Shown here: in pieces, positions 43,491 through 52,033 of the stretch
Layout of the letters: the number at the start of each line of letters is the position of its first letter
Position numbering within the stretch: the first letter of the stretch is position 1
Assembly: GCF_008923245.1 (NCBI RefSeq)
Contig: NZ_WBOS01000016.1
Coordinates: 44,845-108,844 of the forward strand
Direction of reading: 5' to 3'
From: Cytobacillus depressus
Lineage (GTDB): Bacteria > Bacillota > Bacilli > Bacillales > Cytobacillaceae
DNA: 64,000 bases
Position numbers and translations under genes: made by a program
The notes under the pieces: model-generated
Told to the model about the DNA's origin: nothing
Seen by the model: the letters and a program-made list of their open reading frames with translations, nothing else
The model's database searches: none

Positions 43491-44909
43491 ATGGGAAAAG
43501 TAATTCCTGGACCTCCTGGACCTCCTGGCCCAGAAGGTCCACAGGGACCAAAAGGAGATAAAGGAGATCCGGGCAAAGACGGCATTAACGGCGCTCAAGG
43601 GCCTAAAGGGGACAAGGGTGACAAAGGCGATCCGGGCAATCACGGCAACGATGGCGCCCAAGGGCCGAAAGGCGACAAGGGCGATAACGGCAACGATGGC
43701 GCTCAAGGGCCTAAAGGCGACAAGGGCGACAAAGGCGATAACGGCAACGACGGCGCTCAAGGGCCGAAAGGCGATAAGGGCGACAAAGGCGATAACGGCA
43801 ACGACGGCACTCAAGGGCCTAAAGGCGATAAGGGCGACAAAGGCGATAATGGCAACGATGGCGCTCAAGGGCCTAAAGGCGATAAGGGCGACAAAGGCGA
43901 TAACGGCAACGACGGCGCTCAAGGGACTAAAGGCGATAAGGGCGACAAAGGCGATAATGGCAACGATGGCGCTCAAGGGCCTAAAGGCGACAAGGGCGAC
44001 AAAGGCGATAAGGGCAACGATGGCGCTCAAGGGCCTAAAGGCGACAAGGGCGACAAAGGCGATAATGGCAACGATGGCGCTCAAGGACCTAAAGGCGACA
44101 AGGGCGACAAGGGCGACAAAGGCGATAACGGCAACGATGGCGCTCAAGGACCTAAAGGCGACAAGGGCGACAAGGGCGACAAAGGCGACAAAGGCGATAA
44201 CGGCAACGATGGCGCTCAAGGACCTAAAGGCGACAAGGGCGATAAAGGCGATACTGGAAACGTTGGCGCTCAAGGGCTTAAAGGCGACAAGGGCGATAAA
44301 GGTGATACTGGAAACGTTGGCGCTCAAGGACCTAAAGGCGATAACGGCAACAATGGCGCTCAAGGACCTAAAGGCGACAAGGGCGACAAAGGCGATCCTG
44401 GGGTTTCGGGATCAATCATCCCATTTGCATCTGGAGCTACAGCGGCAGTACTAACGACTACAGCTCTTGGGGCAATAGGCACAACTAGCTTAATAGGTTT
44501 CGGAAATTCTGTTACAGGTATTTCGCTTCAAGGGAATAATATCCAAATTTCAGGGCTCCCTAACTTTGCGTTTTCAGTACCTCGTGACGGAAACATTACG
44601 GCAATATCCGGATTTTTTACTAATACACTTCAAGTTAATGTCATGGGTGCCAACGGAACGATTACAGCTCGAATATATCGTGCTACTGGTAATAGCGATA
44701 TCTATCAGCCAACTAACGCTTTTGTATCGCTAACTCCAACTTTATCTGGAAATATTAAAGTTGGTGATAGTTTCCAAGGTGTTTCAAGTGGCTTATCAGT
44801 CGCTATAAATGCCGGAGACCGTTTACTTTTAGTATTTTCTTTAACCACTACTGGTACAGTAGTAACGACAATTACAGGTACTGCAAGCGCTGGTATTTCA
44901 ATTAATTAA
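43491..44909 (+). CDS. Collagen-like spore surface protein with BclB-type C-terminal domain
   Basis: A 472-residue protein. Residues 7-306 are an uninterrupted Gly-X-Y collagen region dominated by an 18-residue unit (GDNGNDGAQGPKGDKGDK, 54 bp) repeated with 9-bp GDK insertions. Residues 307-472 (IIPFASGATAAVLTTTALGA ... ISGLPNFAFSVPRDGNITAISGFF ... AGDRLLLVFSLTTTG) match the C-terminal domain of BclB-like exosporium glycoproteins, which trimerises. The N-terminal exosporium-targeting leader of BclA-type proteins is absent; collagen begins at residue 7. The charged Lys/Asp/Asn triplets differ from the GPT-rich BclA type and offer many amine and carboxylate groups to nearby ligases (inference). 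A CATACACTA -10-like element lies 37 bp upstream. Confidence 0.9.
   Translation: MGKVIPGPPGPPGPEGPQGPKGDKGDPGKDGINGAQGPKGDKGDKGDPGNHGNDGAQGPKGDKGDNGNDGAQGPKGDKGDKGDNGNDGAQGPKGDKGDKGDNGNDGTQGPKGDKGDKGDNGNDGAQGPKGDKGDKGDNGNDGAQGTKGDKGDKGDNGNDGAQGPKGDKGDKGDKGNDGAQGPKGDKGDKGDNGNDGAQGPKGDKGDKGDKGDNGNDGAQGPKGDKGDKGDKGDKGDNGNDGAQGPKGDKGDKGDTGNVGAQGLKGDKGDKGDTGNVGAQGPKGDNGNNGAQGPKGDKGDKGDPGVSGSIIPFASGATAAVLTTTALGAIGTTSLIGFGNSVTGISLQGNNIQISGLPNFAFSVPRDGNITAISGFFTNTLQVNVMGANGTITARIYRATGNSDIYQPTNAFVSLTPTLSGNIKVGDSFQGVSSGLSVAINAGDRLLLVFSLTTTGTVVTTITGTASAGISIN
43503..44400 (+). repeat. 54-bp tandem repeats coding Gly-X-Y
   Basis: About fifteen near-identical 54-bp units, some lengthened by 9-bp GGCGACAAG/GGCGATAAA steps, a pattern expected from slippage and unequal crossover. 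Copy number probably varies between strains. Confidence 0.85.
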
Positions 44910-45010
44910 TTTGAAGTCTCGATAATAATTTCACCCATGAAAATATCGAAATCATTGGTTTGTTTCGACAAAATCCGAGCAGTAACAGGCACTATTTTAA
45001 GTAATTAGAA

Positions 45011-45134
45011 GGATCCTATTATATTTGAAATAAATACAAGCCCTGGAATCGGCAATTTCTCCAAGATTGGGGATGGGGGAAAGCGGATTAAAGCGATCAG
45101 GAGAATGGACCTAGATGAGCAATTTGGCATTTAG
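45011..45134 (+). pseudogene. C-terminal fragment of a short YheC/D ATP-grasp gene
   Basis: Forty codons in frame from GAT at 45012: DPIIFEINTSPGIGNFSKIG then GDGGKRIKAIRRMDLDEQFGI and stop. This equals the last 40 residues of the 38072/38933 type, including the metal-binding EIN. The rest of the gene is absent and the join lies just after the collagen gene. The duplicated-type terminator follows at 45181. It shows that a further copy once existed here. The 44910-45010 part of the gap holds nothing I recognise. Confidence 0.85.
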
Positions 45135-45180
45135 ACATATATTTCTAATATTAATCTAATCAGGATCTTTCAAATAGAGA

Positions 45181-45219
45181 AAGAAGCATTCGTAGCAATT
45201 TCGCAAACGAGTGCTTCTT
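45181..45219. terminator. Terminator, duplicated type, bidirectional
   Basis: AAGAAGCATTCGT / ACGAGTGCTTCTT stem with a T-tract; follows the 45011 fragment on plus and the 45240 gene on minus. Confidence 0.8.
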
Positions 45220-45239
45220 TTGATTTTTCCTATATCGCT

Positions 45240-46580
45240 TCATTCCAAACTATCCCTGAAACCTGCTACCCACTTTGAATAGTGTAACGGGGCTGCTAGC
45301 GTATGGTAATAAAGCTGAAAATCATTTGCATCAAGGGCAATGCTCATATCTGGATACCGATTATTTATTTCAATAATCCAGAGGTTTTTATCTTCATCCA
45401 TACCAATATCAACACCTAAATATGCTAAATGAATCCCTTTATCCTCTAAAAATTCACAACATAAAATAGATATTTGCTCCATTTCTTTATACTTTTTTAA
45501 AGCCTCATAAAAATCATTGTTATAAATTCCAACTAAAGTATCCCAAGTTTTCTCCGCTGAACCTCCGCTTGATATGTTGCTGACTATACTTTTTTTAACC
45601 CCATACCTCGTTATCATACCAGGGACAACCCAGGATCCGTATTGGTCTTTAACAACAATCACCCGAAAATCTATTATCCGATCATTAGATTTAAGTAAGG
45701 GGATCCTTTTCTGAAAAATATATTTTTTTAGATCCAATTCCGCCACCAAATATTTTTTCACCGCATCCCAGTTATCTAAAATCGTGGTCATGTTTAATTC
45801 ATTTAACCGGTAATTTAATTTATATTTTTGCCTGTTTTTCTCCAACTGATAAATTCCCTTTCCCTGACTTCCTGAAATAGGTTTTAAGTAGATACATCCG
45901 CTTTCGTCAATTAGCTTCTTTACTTCCTGCAGATTCACCGCTAAACCAGTCTCTGGCAAGCTTCGGCATAATTTATCATTCTTAGAAAGCCATTGCCACA
46001 TTTCCCATTTATTGAAAACATAGGAGTTAAAGTATTTAGATCCGACTAAATTCTGTAATATCATCCTGTCAGCTTCCTTTAATGTCTTCCGGCAAAATAA
46101 AACTGAAGGAAATGGAAAAGTCCCTCTCGTAAATTCATTTTTAATTGGATTATAGGCAAAACCATTAACAATCTTGTTCTGTTCGTCAATCCCATCAGAA
46201 TTTACCAATAAAATGAGACCGTTTATATGCTGGTAATCAATAAAATATTTTTTAAAATAATTTATATTGCTCCTTGTCATTTCATTAACTTTCCATTTGA
46301 TATAAAGCCCGATAATAGGACCGATTAATAATGTCTTTTCCTCGACTATTATTTCATAATCAATAGAATTCGGTAGCGAAAAACCTGCTAGAAGGTCAGC
46401 TGATATATGAATAACCGCTTTATCTTGCTTATGCTTTCTTAAGTTTACTGCAGTTTTTTCTATAATCCCTATTTTTACATTAATCACCTGAAGCTTAGAA
46501 ATTGATAGTTTTTCTAAAACAGTCGAATGAAGTGAGATTGAATGGCTAGATCTGTGATCAGTTTTGATGGTAAACTTCAT
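45240..46580 (-). CDS. Full-length YheC/YheD-family ATP-grasp protein
   Basis: A 446-residue protein with the full YheD-like layout: an N-terminal beta-rich domain of about 100 residues (MKFTIKTDHRSSHSISLHST...), a middle region with GFAYNPIKNEFTRGTFPFPS, then the ATP-grasp core GCIYLKPISGSQGKGIYQLE, YIFQKRIPLL, IIDFRVIVVKDQYGSW and YLGVDIGMDEDKNLWIIEINNR. All key residues are kept. B. subtilis YheC and YheD are coat-associated and made under sporulation control. GAGGGAGGGATTAG precedes ATG at 46580. The promoter appears to derive from a duplicated segment at 46656-46790. Confidence 0.88.
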   Translation of the reverse strand: MKFTIKTDHRSSHSISLHSTVLEKLSISKLQVINVKIGIIEKTAVNLRKHKQDKAVIHISADLLAGFSLPNSIDYEIIVEEKTLLIGPIIGLYIKWKVNEMTRSNINYFKKYFIDYQHINGLILLVNSDGIDEQNKIVNGFAYNPIKNEFTRGTFPFPSVLFCRKTLKEADRMILQNLVGSKYFNSYVFNKWEMWQWLSKNDKLCRSLPETGLAVNLQEVKKLIDESGCIYLKPISGSQGKGIYQLEKNRQKYKLNYRLNELNMTTILDNWDAVKKYLVAELDLKKYIFQKRIPLLKSNDRIIDFRVIVVKDQYGSWVVPGMITRYGVKKSIVSNISSGGSAEKTWDTLVGIYNNDFYEALKKYKEMEQISILCCEFLEDKGIHLAYLGVDIGMDEDKNLWIIEINNRYPDMSIALDANDFQLYYHTLAAPLHYSKWVAGFRDSLE

Positions 46581-46655
46581 CTAATCCCTCCCTCTTAAGC
46601 GTAATAAGCGTAATAAGAATAATTTCTTCTTTCGCATTGAAAAGATTATCCTCAT

Positions 46656-46790
46656 CAATAAAATGATCGTTTTCAAATGATCCACACCAACTACAATTTA
46701 ATTAAATCAACTCGATATATATATATATATATTTATGAGACTTTTTTATTTTTGTATGGTTATCTATCCTAAATCAATCTAGTAATAAAC
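46656..46790. repeat. Duplicate of the promoter and first codons of the 34562-35782 gene
   Basis: The segment aligns with about 35763-35885: the same AAAATGATCGTTTTCAA (the TTG-start codons LKTIIL on the minus strand, start at 46676), the CTACAATTT, GATATATAT, TTTATGA and TTGTATGGTTATCTAT blocks. The coding part decays after about ten codons. It carries a sigma-K-like promoter (AC-N16-CATAAATATA) at 46728-46755 now driving 45240-46580. A (TA)n tract is longer here. The remainder of the 46581-46979 gap is AT-rich with a weak CCCCCTT / AAGGGGA hairpin. Confidence 0.75.
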
Positions 46791-46979
46791 AAAAAGCAGC
46801 GTTTGTATGGGGTGGATCATTTTAAAAATGCCTTAAAAACAAGCTCATTAGTTATTAGTACAAGCAATGTTAGTCTATTGAACATAGATTGTTAATAAAG
46901 AAAGGAGTGAACATATCTTAAGTAATCCCCCTTACAATATTCAAAAGGGGATATGGCAAAAACAAATGAGGTGTATTTA

Positions 46980-47756
46980 TTGCAGGAACGACTAAGGAAA
47001 TGGAAACAATATGTACTTTTAGGTGAACACCCCTTAATCTCAAAGCACCTCCCAGAAACAAAGCTTTATACGACCGAAAACCTATCTGATTTACTAGAAC
47101 GTTATGAATATGTCTATTTAAAAAATAATAGAGGTGGTCGAGGGAAAGGGATTTATAAGGTAATTAAAAGTAACGATGGGCTCTATTGCTTTAACGGCTA
47201 CCCCCTAAGTGGTAAAAAAATCAAAAAGTGCGTAGGCAATATTGAAGATTTCCACCCTGTACTACATCCAATGGATAGATTTGGAGGATATATTGTTCAG
47301 GAGGGTATTCAGAGCTTCACTCCAGATGGGCATCCGCTAGCCATTCGCGTTCATGTTCAGACCCTAAATGGGAAATGGCTCGTTGGAGGAATGTACGGAA
47401 TGATTGCAATGGTAAATACAATGAAAAATGGGGTCATTAATAGAATGCGCGGGGCGCACGTTATGACGATCGATGAATTGTTATCGGTACATTTGAAGTT
47501 AGATGAAACAGTGAAGAATGAAATAATTAATAGTCTAGAGAAAATTTCCATTTTAGCAGCTGAAGTGGTATCATCAGAATTTTCAGATATAGAATTCGGA
47601 GTTGATTTTGGTATCAGTCAAAGTGGAAATCCAATTATATTTGAAATAAATACAAGCCCAGCGGTCGGCCTTTTTTCCAAGATTGAAAATGGGGAAATGG
47701 GGAAACGAATTAAATCTATTCGGAAAAGGCATAAAAAAAATCAAATCGACAGTTAG
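46980..47756 (+). CDS. Short YheC/D-type ATP-grasp protein, copy 3
   Basis: A 258-residue paralogue of 38072 and 38933: YVYLKNNRGGRGKGIYKV, GGYIVQEGIQSFTPDGHPLAIRVHVQ, LVGGMYGMIA and FGVDFGISQSGNPIIFEINTSPA. The ATP lysine, Arg, Asp, Glu and Asn positions are kept. Start is TTG at 46980 six bases after AATGAGGTG; the longer ATG at 46953 would put that site inside the gene. CATATCTTA at about 46912 could be a sporulation -10 element. The duplicated-type terminator follows at 47891. Confidence 0.84.
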   Translation: MQERLRKWKQYVLLGEHPLISKHLPETKLYTTENLSDLLERYEYVYLKNNRGGRGKGIYKVIKSNDGLYCFNGYPLSGKKIKKCVGNIEDFHPVLHPMDRFGGYIVQEGIQSFTPDGHPLAIRVHVQTLNGKWLVGGMYGMIAMVNTMKNGVINRMRGAHVMTIDELLSVHLKLDETVKNEIINSLEKISILAAEVVSSEFSDIEFGVDFGISQSGNPIIFEINTSPAVGLFSKIENGEMGKRIKSIRKRHKKNQIDS

Positions 47757-47890
47757 GCTGATCTTTTTATTTTTTTGCATTCAGTCAATGTCATAATGGA
47801 TTAACCAAACCGAAAAGCGAATAATTTTACAACAGTTTAGCATTGCTCATAAATGATCCTGTATGGCGGATTTTCTAAAGGAATTAAAAA

Positions 47891-47927
47891 AGAAGCATTC
47901 GCAGCCATTTAGCAAACGAATGCTTCT
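47891..47927. terminator. Terminator, duplicated type
   Basis: AGAAGCATTCG / CGAATGCTTCT stem; ends the 46980 gene and possibly the minus-strand gene at 47985. Confidence 0.75.
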
Positions 47928-47984
47928 TGTATCTTTTCTAAATGGACACGAGTGATCCAAACCTACGTATTTCAGTTTTTTCTA

Positions 47985-48977
47985 TTAAAACACGCGCTTT
48001 GCATACATATATTGGCTGTTATAATAATCGGATAAAAGAACCCTCGAACTAATTCCATCTGAGCTTGGCACAATAATGCGTTGTTCACCTGCATAAATGG
48101 CTACCCTAGTCGGTGTACTAGAACCTGCTGTACTATTAAGGAAAATTAGATCACCTTTTTTTAATTTAGAACGCGATACTGTTGTACCTAATTTTGATAG
48201 GTCTTTTACTGAAGTTTTTCCTCCTAAGTTAACACCATTTAATTTGTAAATATAGTTAACGTAACCCACGCCAGTAAACTTCATGTTTCTTTCATCATTA
48301 ATACTGCCCATTTTTACTTTGTTCATTAAATTATAGGCATTCTCAACAATTTTATCCGCTTTCGTTGCTGGATTAGACGGCATTAAAGATGGCAGAACTC
48401 TTCGGGCACTCATATAATTATCTCTATAGAAGGATGTACTGTTTAGATCAGAAATCGCAATATTCAGTTTAAAATTTGCCATATGAAGTATTTTATTATC
48501 TCCAATATATATCCCTACATGGCTTGGAACGGTTGCTTTAGGTGAACTTCCAAAGAAAACTAAATCGCCTTTTTGCAGTTGATTTCTTGGAACATACGTC
48601 CCTTGCTTAATCATATAATCCTCATCACGACTTCCTAGATCTATACCATTACTTTCAAAAATATACGCCATGAACGATGCACATCTAAACTGGAGTTTTT
48701 CATAGTTATATTTTGAGGCATATGTCGCTTTCCCTATTAAACTCTTACCAAAATTAATAATTTGATCAGCCTTAGCATCCACAGCTTTTTGGTTATTATA
48801 AACATTAGTCGTTGCTGCTGAGGCTTTTATCGGATTAATTATGGAAGAAACTGCTCCCAGAGAATCAGATGCAACTGCTGACGGGTTTTGCTTGACTTCC
48901 GCCAACCCAGGAATGACTCCTAAGGAACTAAATCCAAGTGTGAGTGCAAGTGTTGTTGTAACCAAACGTTTATTCAT
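47985..48977 (-). CDS. Secreted double NlpC/P60-like protein, one active domain
   Basis: A 330-residue paralogue of 39839-41179 with signal peptide (MNKRLVTTTLALTLGFSSLG) and two NlpC/P60-like repeats. Repeat one keeps the catalytic Cys (FRCASFMAYIF) and His (SHVGIYIGDNKILHMA). Repeat two has FTGVGYVNYIY and TRVAIYAGEQRI, lacking both. One repeat has been lost or never gained relative to the three-repeat paralogue. GGAGGTAACAT precedes ATG at 48977. A role in remodelling spore-surface or cortex-like gamma-linked peptides is inferred. Confidence 0.86.
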   Translation of the reverse strand: MNKRLVTTTLALTLGFSSLGVIPGLAEVKQNPSAVASDSLGAVSSIINPIKASAATTNVYNNQKAVDAKADQIINFGKSLIGKATYASKYNYEKLQFRCASFMAYIFESNGIDLGSRDEDYMIKQGTYVPRNQLQKGDLVFFGSSPKATVPSHVGIYIGDNKILHMANFKLNIAISDLNSTSFYRDNYMSARRVLPSLMPSNPATKADKIVENAYNLMNKVKMGSINDERNMKFTGVGYVNYIYKLNGVNLGGKTSVKDLSKLGTTVSRSKLKKGDLIFLNSTAGSSTPTRVAIYAGEQRIIVPSSDGISSRVLLSDYYNSQYMYAKRVF

Positions 48978-49177
48978 ATGTTACCTCCTGATGCTTTTTT
49001 TATGGCTCGCACCGATTGTAACACGGAAATGAAATTGGCCTTTATGTCAAAACCTTCCAACAGGAATATTACATCTGATCCGACCCTGTCCTTAAAGGGA
49101 TATCCTTTGTTTTTTACAATTTGGTTACAACTAAAGTAACATTGGAATCCTGCGAAAAAAAACATATTTTTCAAATC

Positions 49178-49207
49178 AAAAAGACAAACCAATCGGTCTG
49201 CCTTTTT
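49178..49207 (-). terminator. Terminator of the 49221 Mur-ligase gene
   Basis: AAAAAGACAAACC pairs imperfectly with GGTCTGCCTTTTT; T-tract on minus strand. Confidence 0.65.
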
Positions 49208-49220
49208 GCAGTCCCTATAT

Positions 49221-50627
49221 TTATCTAAACAAATGAATGAGAGGTTCTAAATCACAATAAGTAACTGAGGCTTTGAAGATAACGATTGATTTAGGCGGTA
49301 CAATTTTGGGCAAGTCCTTTTTCGCTTCATCAACATTTGTATAGTAAGATAATTTATCAGGGGAGATGCCCTTTGCTTTAGCTCCAAGACAATATTCTTT
49401 CGCCCATTTTCCGATCGCTACCAATTTTCCAATCGTTAAATCGCCGATTTTTTCCCCTATTCGATAATGGACTTTTCTGGCGTATTCTTCATTCGTACGA
49501 GGGTTTTCCATATCTCCTAAAACAAGAATAATCGGTCGTTTAGGCAAATATGGGACTTGGCTTAATAACAGGTTTGTGGAATCTGGATTAGCATTGAAAT
49601 TATCATGAATGACCGTAACTTCATTTGGGCAAGAAAGAACTTGCAGCCGTCCCTTTATTGGAGAAAATCGAGCAATCCCTTGTTGAATCTTCTTAATTGG
49701 TACTTGGAGCTCTAACCCTACGGCAATCGCCGCTAATGCATTTGTGATATTATAACTGCCAAATGTATTCATCATACAGTCAAACTTAAAGTCTTTTCCC
49801 TTTACAGTAAAGAAACTTTGAAAATTTTTGTAATAGACATTTGTTGCTCGAATCGTATTTCCTTTAGAAAAACCAAAAGTAATAATTTTTCCAGGGTACT
49901 TTATTCTTTTTATATATTCCGCACAGTTAGTATCATCTCCATTTATTACAAGGGTACCATTTGGAGATAATTGCTCAACCATTTCTGCCTTTGCTTTGAT
50001 TATATTTTCAATTGTACCTAGTTTATTTAAATGTGCCCGGTGAATGCATGTAACCACTCCAATTTGAGGTTGAATCATTTGGCTGGATAATCTCATAATA
50101 CCAAACCCCTGCATTCCAACTTCTAGAACAGCCGCTTCATGTTTTTTTTCTAATTTCGATAGGTTAAATGCGACCCCATCAGGAGAATTATAATTACCTA
50201 CACCTACTAAAGTAGAATATTCCTGTTTAAGCACGCTACCGATTAATCCCTTCGTAGTTGTTTTTCCTGAGCTTCCAATCACCTGTGTAATAGGAATAGA
50301 AAATTGTCTGCGGTATAGTCTAGCCAGATTTCGAAATGCCTTTTTTCTATTATTTACTTCAAGAACGCCAATTCCTGCTTGAGCAAATTTATCGATTTGG
50401 AATTTGTGCTCTCTGCTAATGACGATGCCAGTGGCATGTCCCTTAACTAAACTTTGAATCAGTTTGTCCTCATCTAGATCGTGAGGAAATATGAATACTA
50501 GACTAAAGGGAGTAGGGTTTTTATGATTATTCGTAAAACTTTTAATGGCTTGATTGGTTTGCCAACTTGCAATTTTATACCAAAAGGCTTTTGATATTTC
50601 TTCAAGGGTTAAATTACGCACTAACAC
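49221..50627 (-). CDS. MurF-like Mur ligase paralogue (full three-domain)
   Basis: A 468-residue ligase with an N-terminal domain (residues 1-110), central ATPase (ITQVIGSSGKTTTKGLIG, P-loop 118-125; EVGMQGFGIM; CIHRAHLNKLGT; conserved lysine in IIKAKAEM) and C-domain motif IHDNFNANPDSTNLLL close to the MurF DDSYNANP. The N-domain shows little of the normal MurF UDP-binding pattern. It sits among spore-surface ligases rather than in a dcw cluster, so a non-peptidoglycan substrate is inferred. The start codon at 50627 is a TTG. Upstream, 50628-50932 has no feature I recognise. Confidence 0.83.
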   Translation of the reverse strand: MLVRNLTLEEISKAFWYKIASWQTNQAIKSFTNNHKNPTPFSLVFIFPHDLDEDKLIQSLVKGHATGIVISREHKFQIDKFAQAGIGVLEVNNRKKAFRNLARLYRRQFSIPITQVIGSSGKTTTKGLIGSVLKQEYSTLVGVGNYNSPDGVAFNLSKLEKKHEAAVLEVGMQGFGIMRLSSQMIQPQIGVVTCIHRAHLNKLGTIENIIKAKAEMVEQLSPNGTLVINGDDTNCAEYIKRIKYPGKIITFGFSKGNTIRATNVYYKNFQSFFTVKGKDFKFDCMMNTFGSYNITNALAAIAVGLELQVPIKKIQQGIARFSPIKGRLQVLSCPNEVTVIHDNFNANPDSTNLLLSQVPYLPKRPIILVLGDMENPRTNEEYARKVHYRIGEKIGDLTIGKLVAIGKWAKEYCLGAKAKGISPDKLSYYTNVDEAKKDLPKIVPPKSIVIFKASVTYCDLEPLIHLFR

Positions 50628-50932
50628 TTACTCCTTTCTGACTTTTCTGTTTTCATAGTATGTTTTTAAAAAAATATTGATTTAGGGATAAGAACCAATT
50701 TATTCAAAAAAAGCGATACTAGTCTATTTTTCAATAAACATTTTATAGCTCCAAACATACGATATTATGTGTCTTTCCATTTCTGTGTAAATAATAAATT
50801 GTCGGCAGCCTATGCAAAATCTCTCCTTGATATACGAAGTAAGTACCAGCGCAGTGAAAGTTGGCTGACCGGGATTTACGTACCGGGTTGTGAGCAGACA
50901 CTCATGAATGTTTTAGTAGAAAGGAGTATGAA

Positions 50933-51433
50933 ATGAATAAAGTACTATTTATTTGTAAAGCGAATATCAATCGGTCGCCAATGGCCGAGGCCATATTTTG
51001 TCAGTTACTAAAAACGAAAGGACTAGACGAAAAATTTACTGTAGATTCAGCAGCTACCAACAAATCTCATATAGGACAGCGACCATTTCGATCTACACGT
51101 AAGTTTCTAGACAAAATGCATATTCCCTATGAGTGGATTCGTTCGCGTCAAGTTACTAAAAATGATCTTGATTCCTTTGATTATATTGTTGTGATGGATC
51201 AAGAAAATTTAAGTGTGTTATCAAATCGTTTTGGACAAGTTAGGAAAGTCCAATTTTTACTCGATTATCTTCCTGAAGTGAAAGATAAAAATGTCCCTGA
51301 CCCTTCATTGACAGGCAACCACATGGAGACTTATAACTTACTATTGAAAAGCTGCGAAAAGTTGCTGCTTCACATTATAAAATGTGAGGGGTTAGACAGG
51401 GATAATGGAAATGCTAAGGAAATAGGAGGCTAA
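50933..51433 (+). CDS. Low-molecular-weight protein phosphatase
   Basis: A 166-residue cytosolic phosphatase. The P-loop CKANINRSPMAEA (Cys8, Arg14) fits C-X5-R-S at the N-terminus, and the general-acid Asp is in NVPDPSLTGN. Canonical family members read CxGNxCRSP; here the second cysteine is Asn. The residue that is Thr in the arginine phosphatase YwlE is Ile here, which favours phosphotyrosine-type activity. AGAAAGGAG precedes ATG. The next frame, a glycosyltransferase remnant, starts directly at its stop codon. Such phosphatases often sit in polysaccharide clusters. Confidence 0.82.
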   Translation: MNKVLFICKANINRSPMAEAIFCQLLKTKGLDEKFTVDSAATNKSHIGQRPFRSTRKFLDKMHIPYEWIRSRQVTKNDLDSFDYIVVMDQENLSVLSNRFGQVRKVQFLLDYLPEVKDKNVPDPSLTGNHMETYNLLLKSCEKLLLHIIKCEGLDRDNGNAKEIGG

Positions 51434-51568
51434 ATGAATAAATTAAAACTTCTATTTATTACTCGTGATTTTAGTCAATATGTTGAACGGAATACATTTT
51501 ATTTAGCGAATGAATTACGTAAATGGGTAGATGTAATAGAGTGGTTCGAACCTGGGGATATCAGCTAG
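51434..51568 (+). pseudogene. N-terminal remnant of a glycosyltransferase-like gene
   Basis: A 44-codon frame with GGAGGCTAA upstream, reading KLLFITRDFSQYVERNTFYL then ANELRKWVDVIEW. The pattern (F-x-T-R-D, then L-A-x-E-L) fits the first strand and helix of a GT-B glycosyltransferase. It ends after one eighth of a normal gene; a shifted frame (SYIRKILDDNAYYYAW) continues briefly. It was probably the partner of the phosphatase gene before decay. Confidence 0.55.
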
Positions 51569-51707
51569 TTTCCTATATTAGAAAAATACTAGATGATAAC
51601 GCTTATTATTACGCATGGCAAAAGGGGACGGGAAGAGACTAGTGAAATCACATACTAATGATTATCGTGCTTTACTTCATTCTCGAATGTACAAGCATGT
51701 TTCGTGA

Positions 51708-51863
51708 GACAGTGGTTTTGCCGTCCCCGCTTTATATGATTTGTGTGAAAAAGAATTTGTTTATTACATTATTCGACTACAGTCTAATGCTCAACTTCAA
51801 CAGATTGCGGAAGAATCCCATCCTTCCTCTATACCTTCAATGATCGGGGATCAAGGTTCATGA
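51708..51863 (+). mobile_element. IS1380-family transposase fragment
   Basis: An open frame reads DSGFAVPALYDLCEKEFVYY, then IIRLQSNAQLQQIAEESHPS, ending at 51861. This is the DDE-region pattern GDSGFAxPxLYDLCE...YxIRLKxNAxL of IS1380-type transposases as I recall it. Both ends of the element are missing. It lies in a decayed stretch (51569-52033) with no other recognisable gene. Confidence 0.7.
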
Positions 51864-51969
51864 ATCATTGCGATATCATTTATTTTAATAACTTGGATGG
51901 AGATCAAGCACAATGACAATTGTACATATTGTGAATCCTTGTTTTTGAATTTCTTGGTATTGTACAGGA

Positions 51970-51997
51970 ACAAACGCGGAAATAATGCATAAATAAA
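51970..51997 (+). promoter_or_regulatory. Sigma-K-like promoter of the 52034 gene
   Basis: AC, 16-bp spacer and CATAAATAA, one mismatch from CATAnnnTA, about 40 bp upstream of the start. Confidence 0.5.
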
Positions 51998-52033
51998 TAC
52001 AGTGACGTTGGTTTGATTTGGGAGTGAAATGGT

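Noticed and set aside
43461..44363. A 300-codon open frame antisense to the collagen-like gene, and a 278-codon frame in another plus-strand phase
   Set aside because: Both are by-products of the 54-bp repeats; they have monotonous repeats, no ribosome binding site and no independent support.
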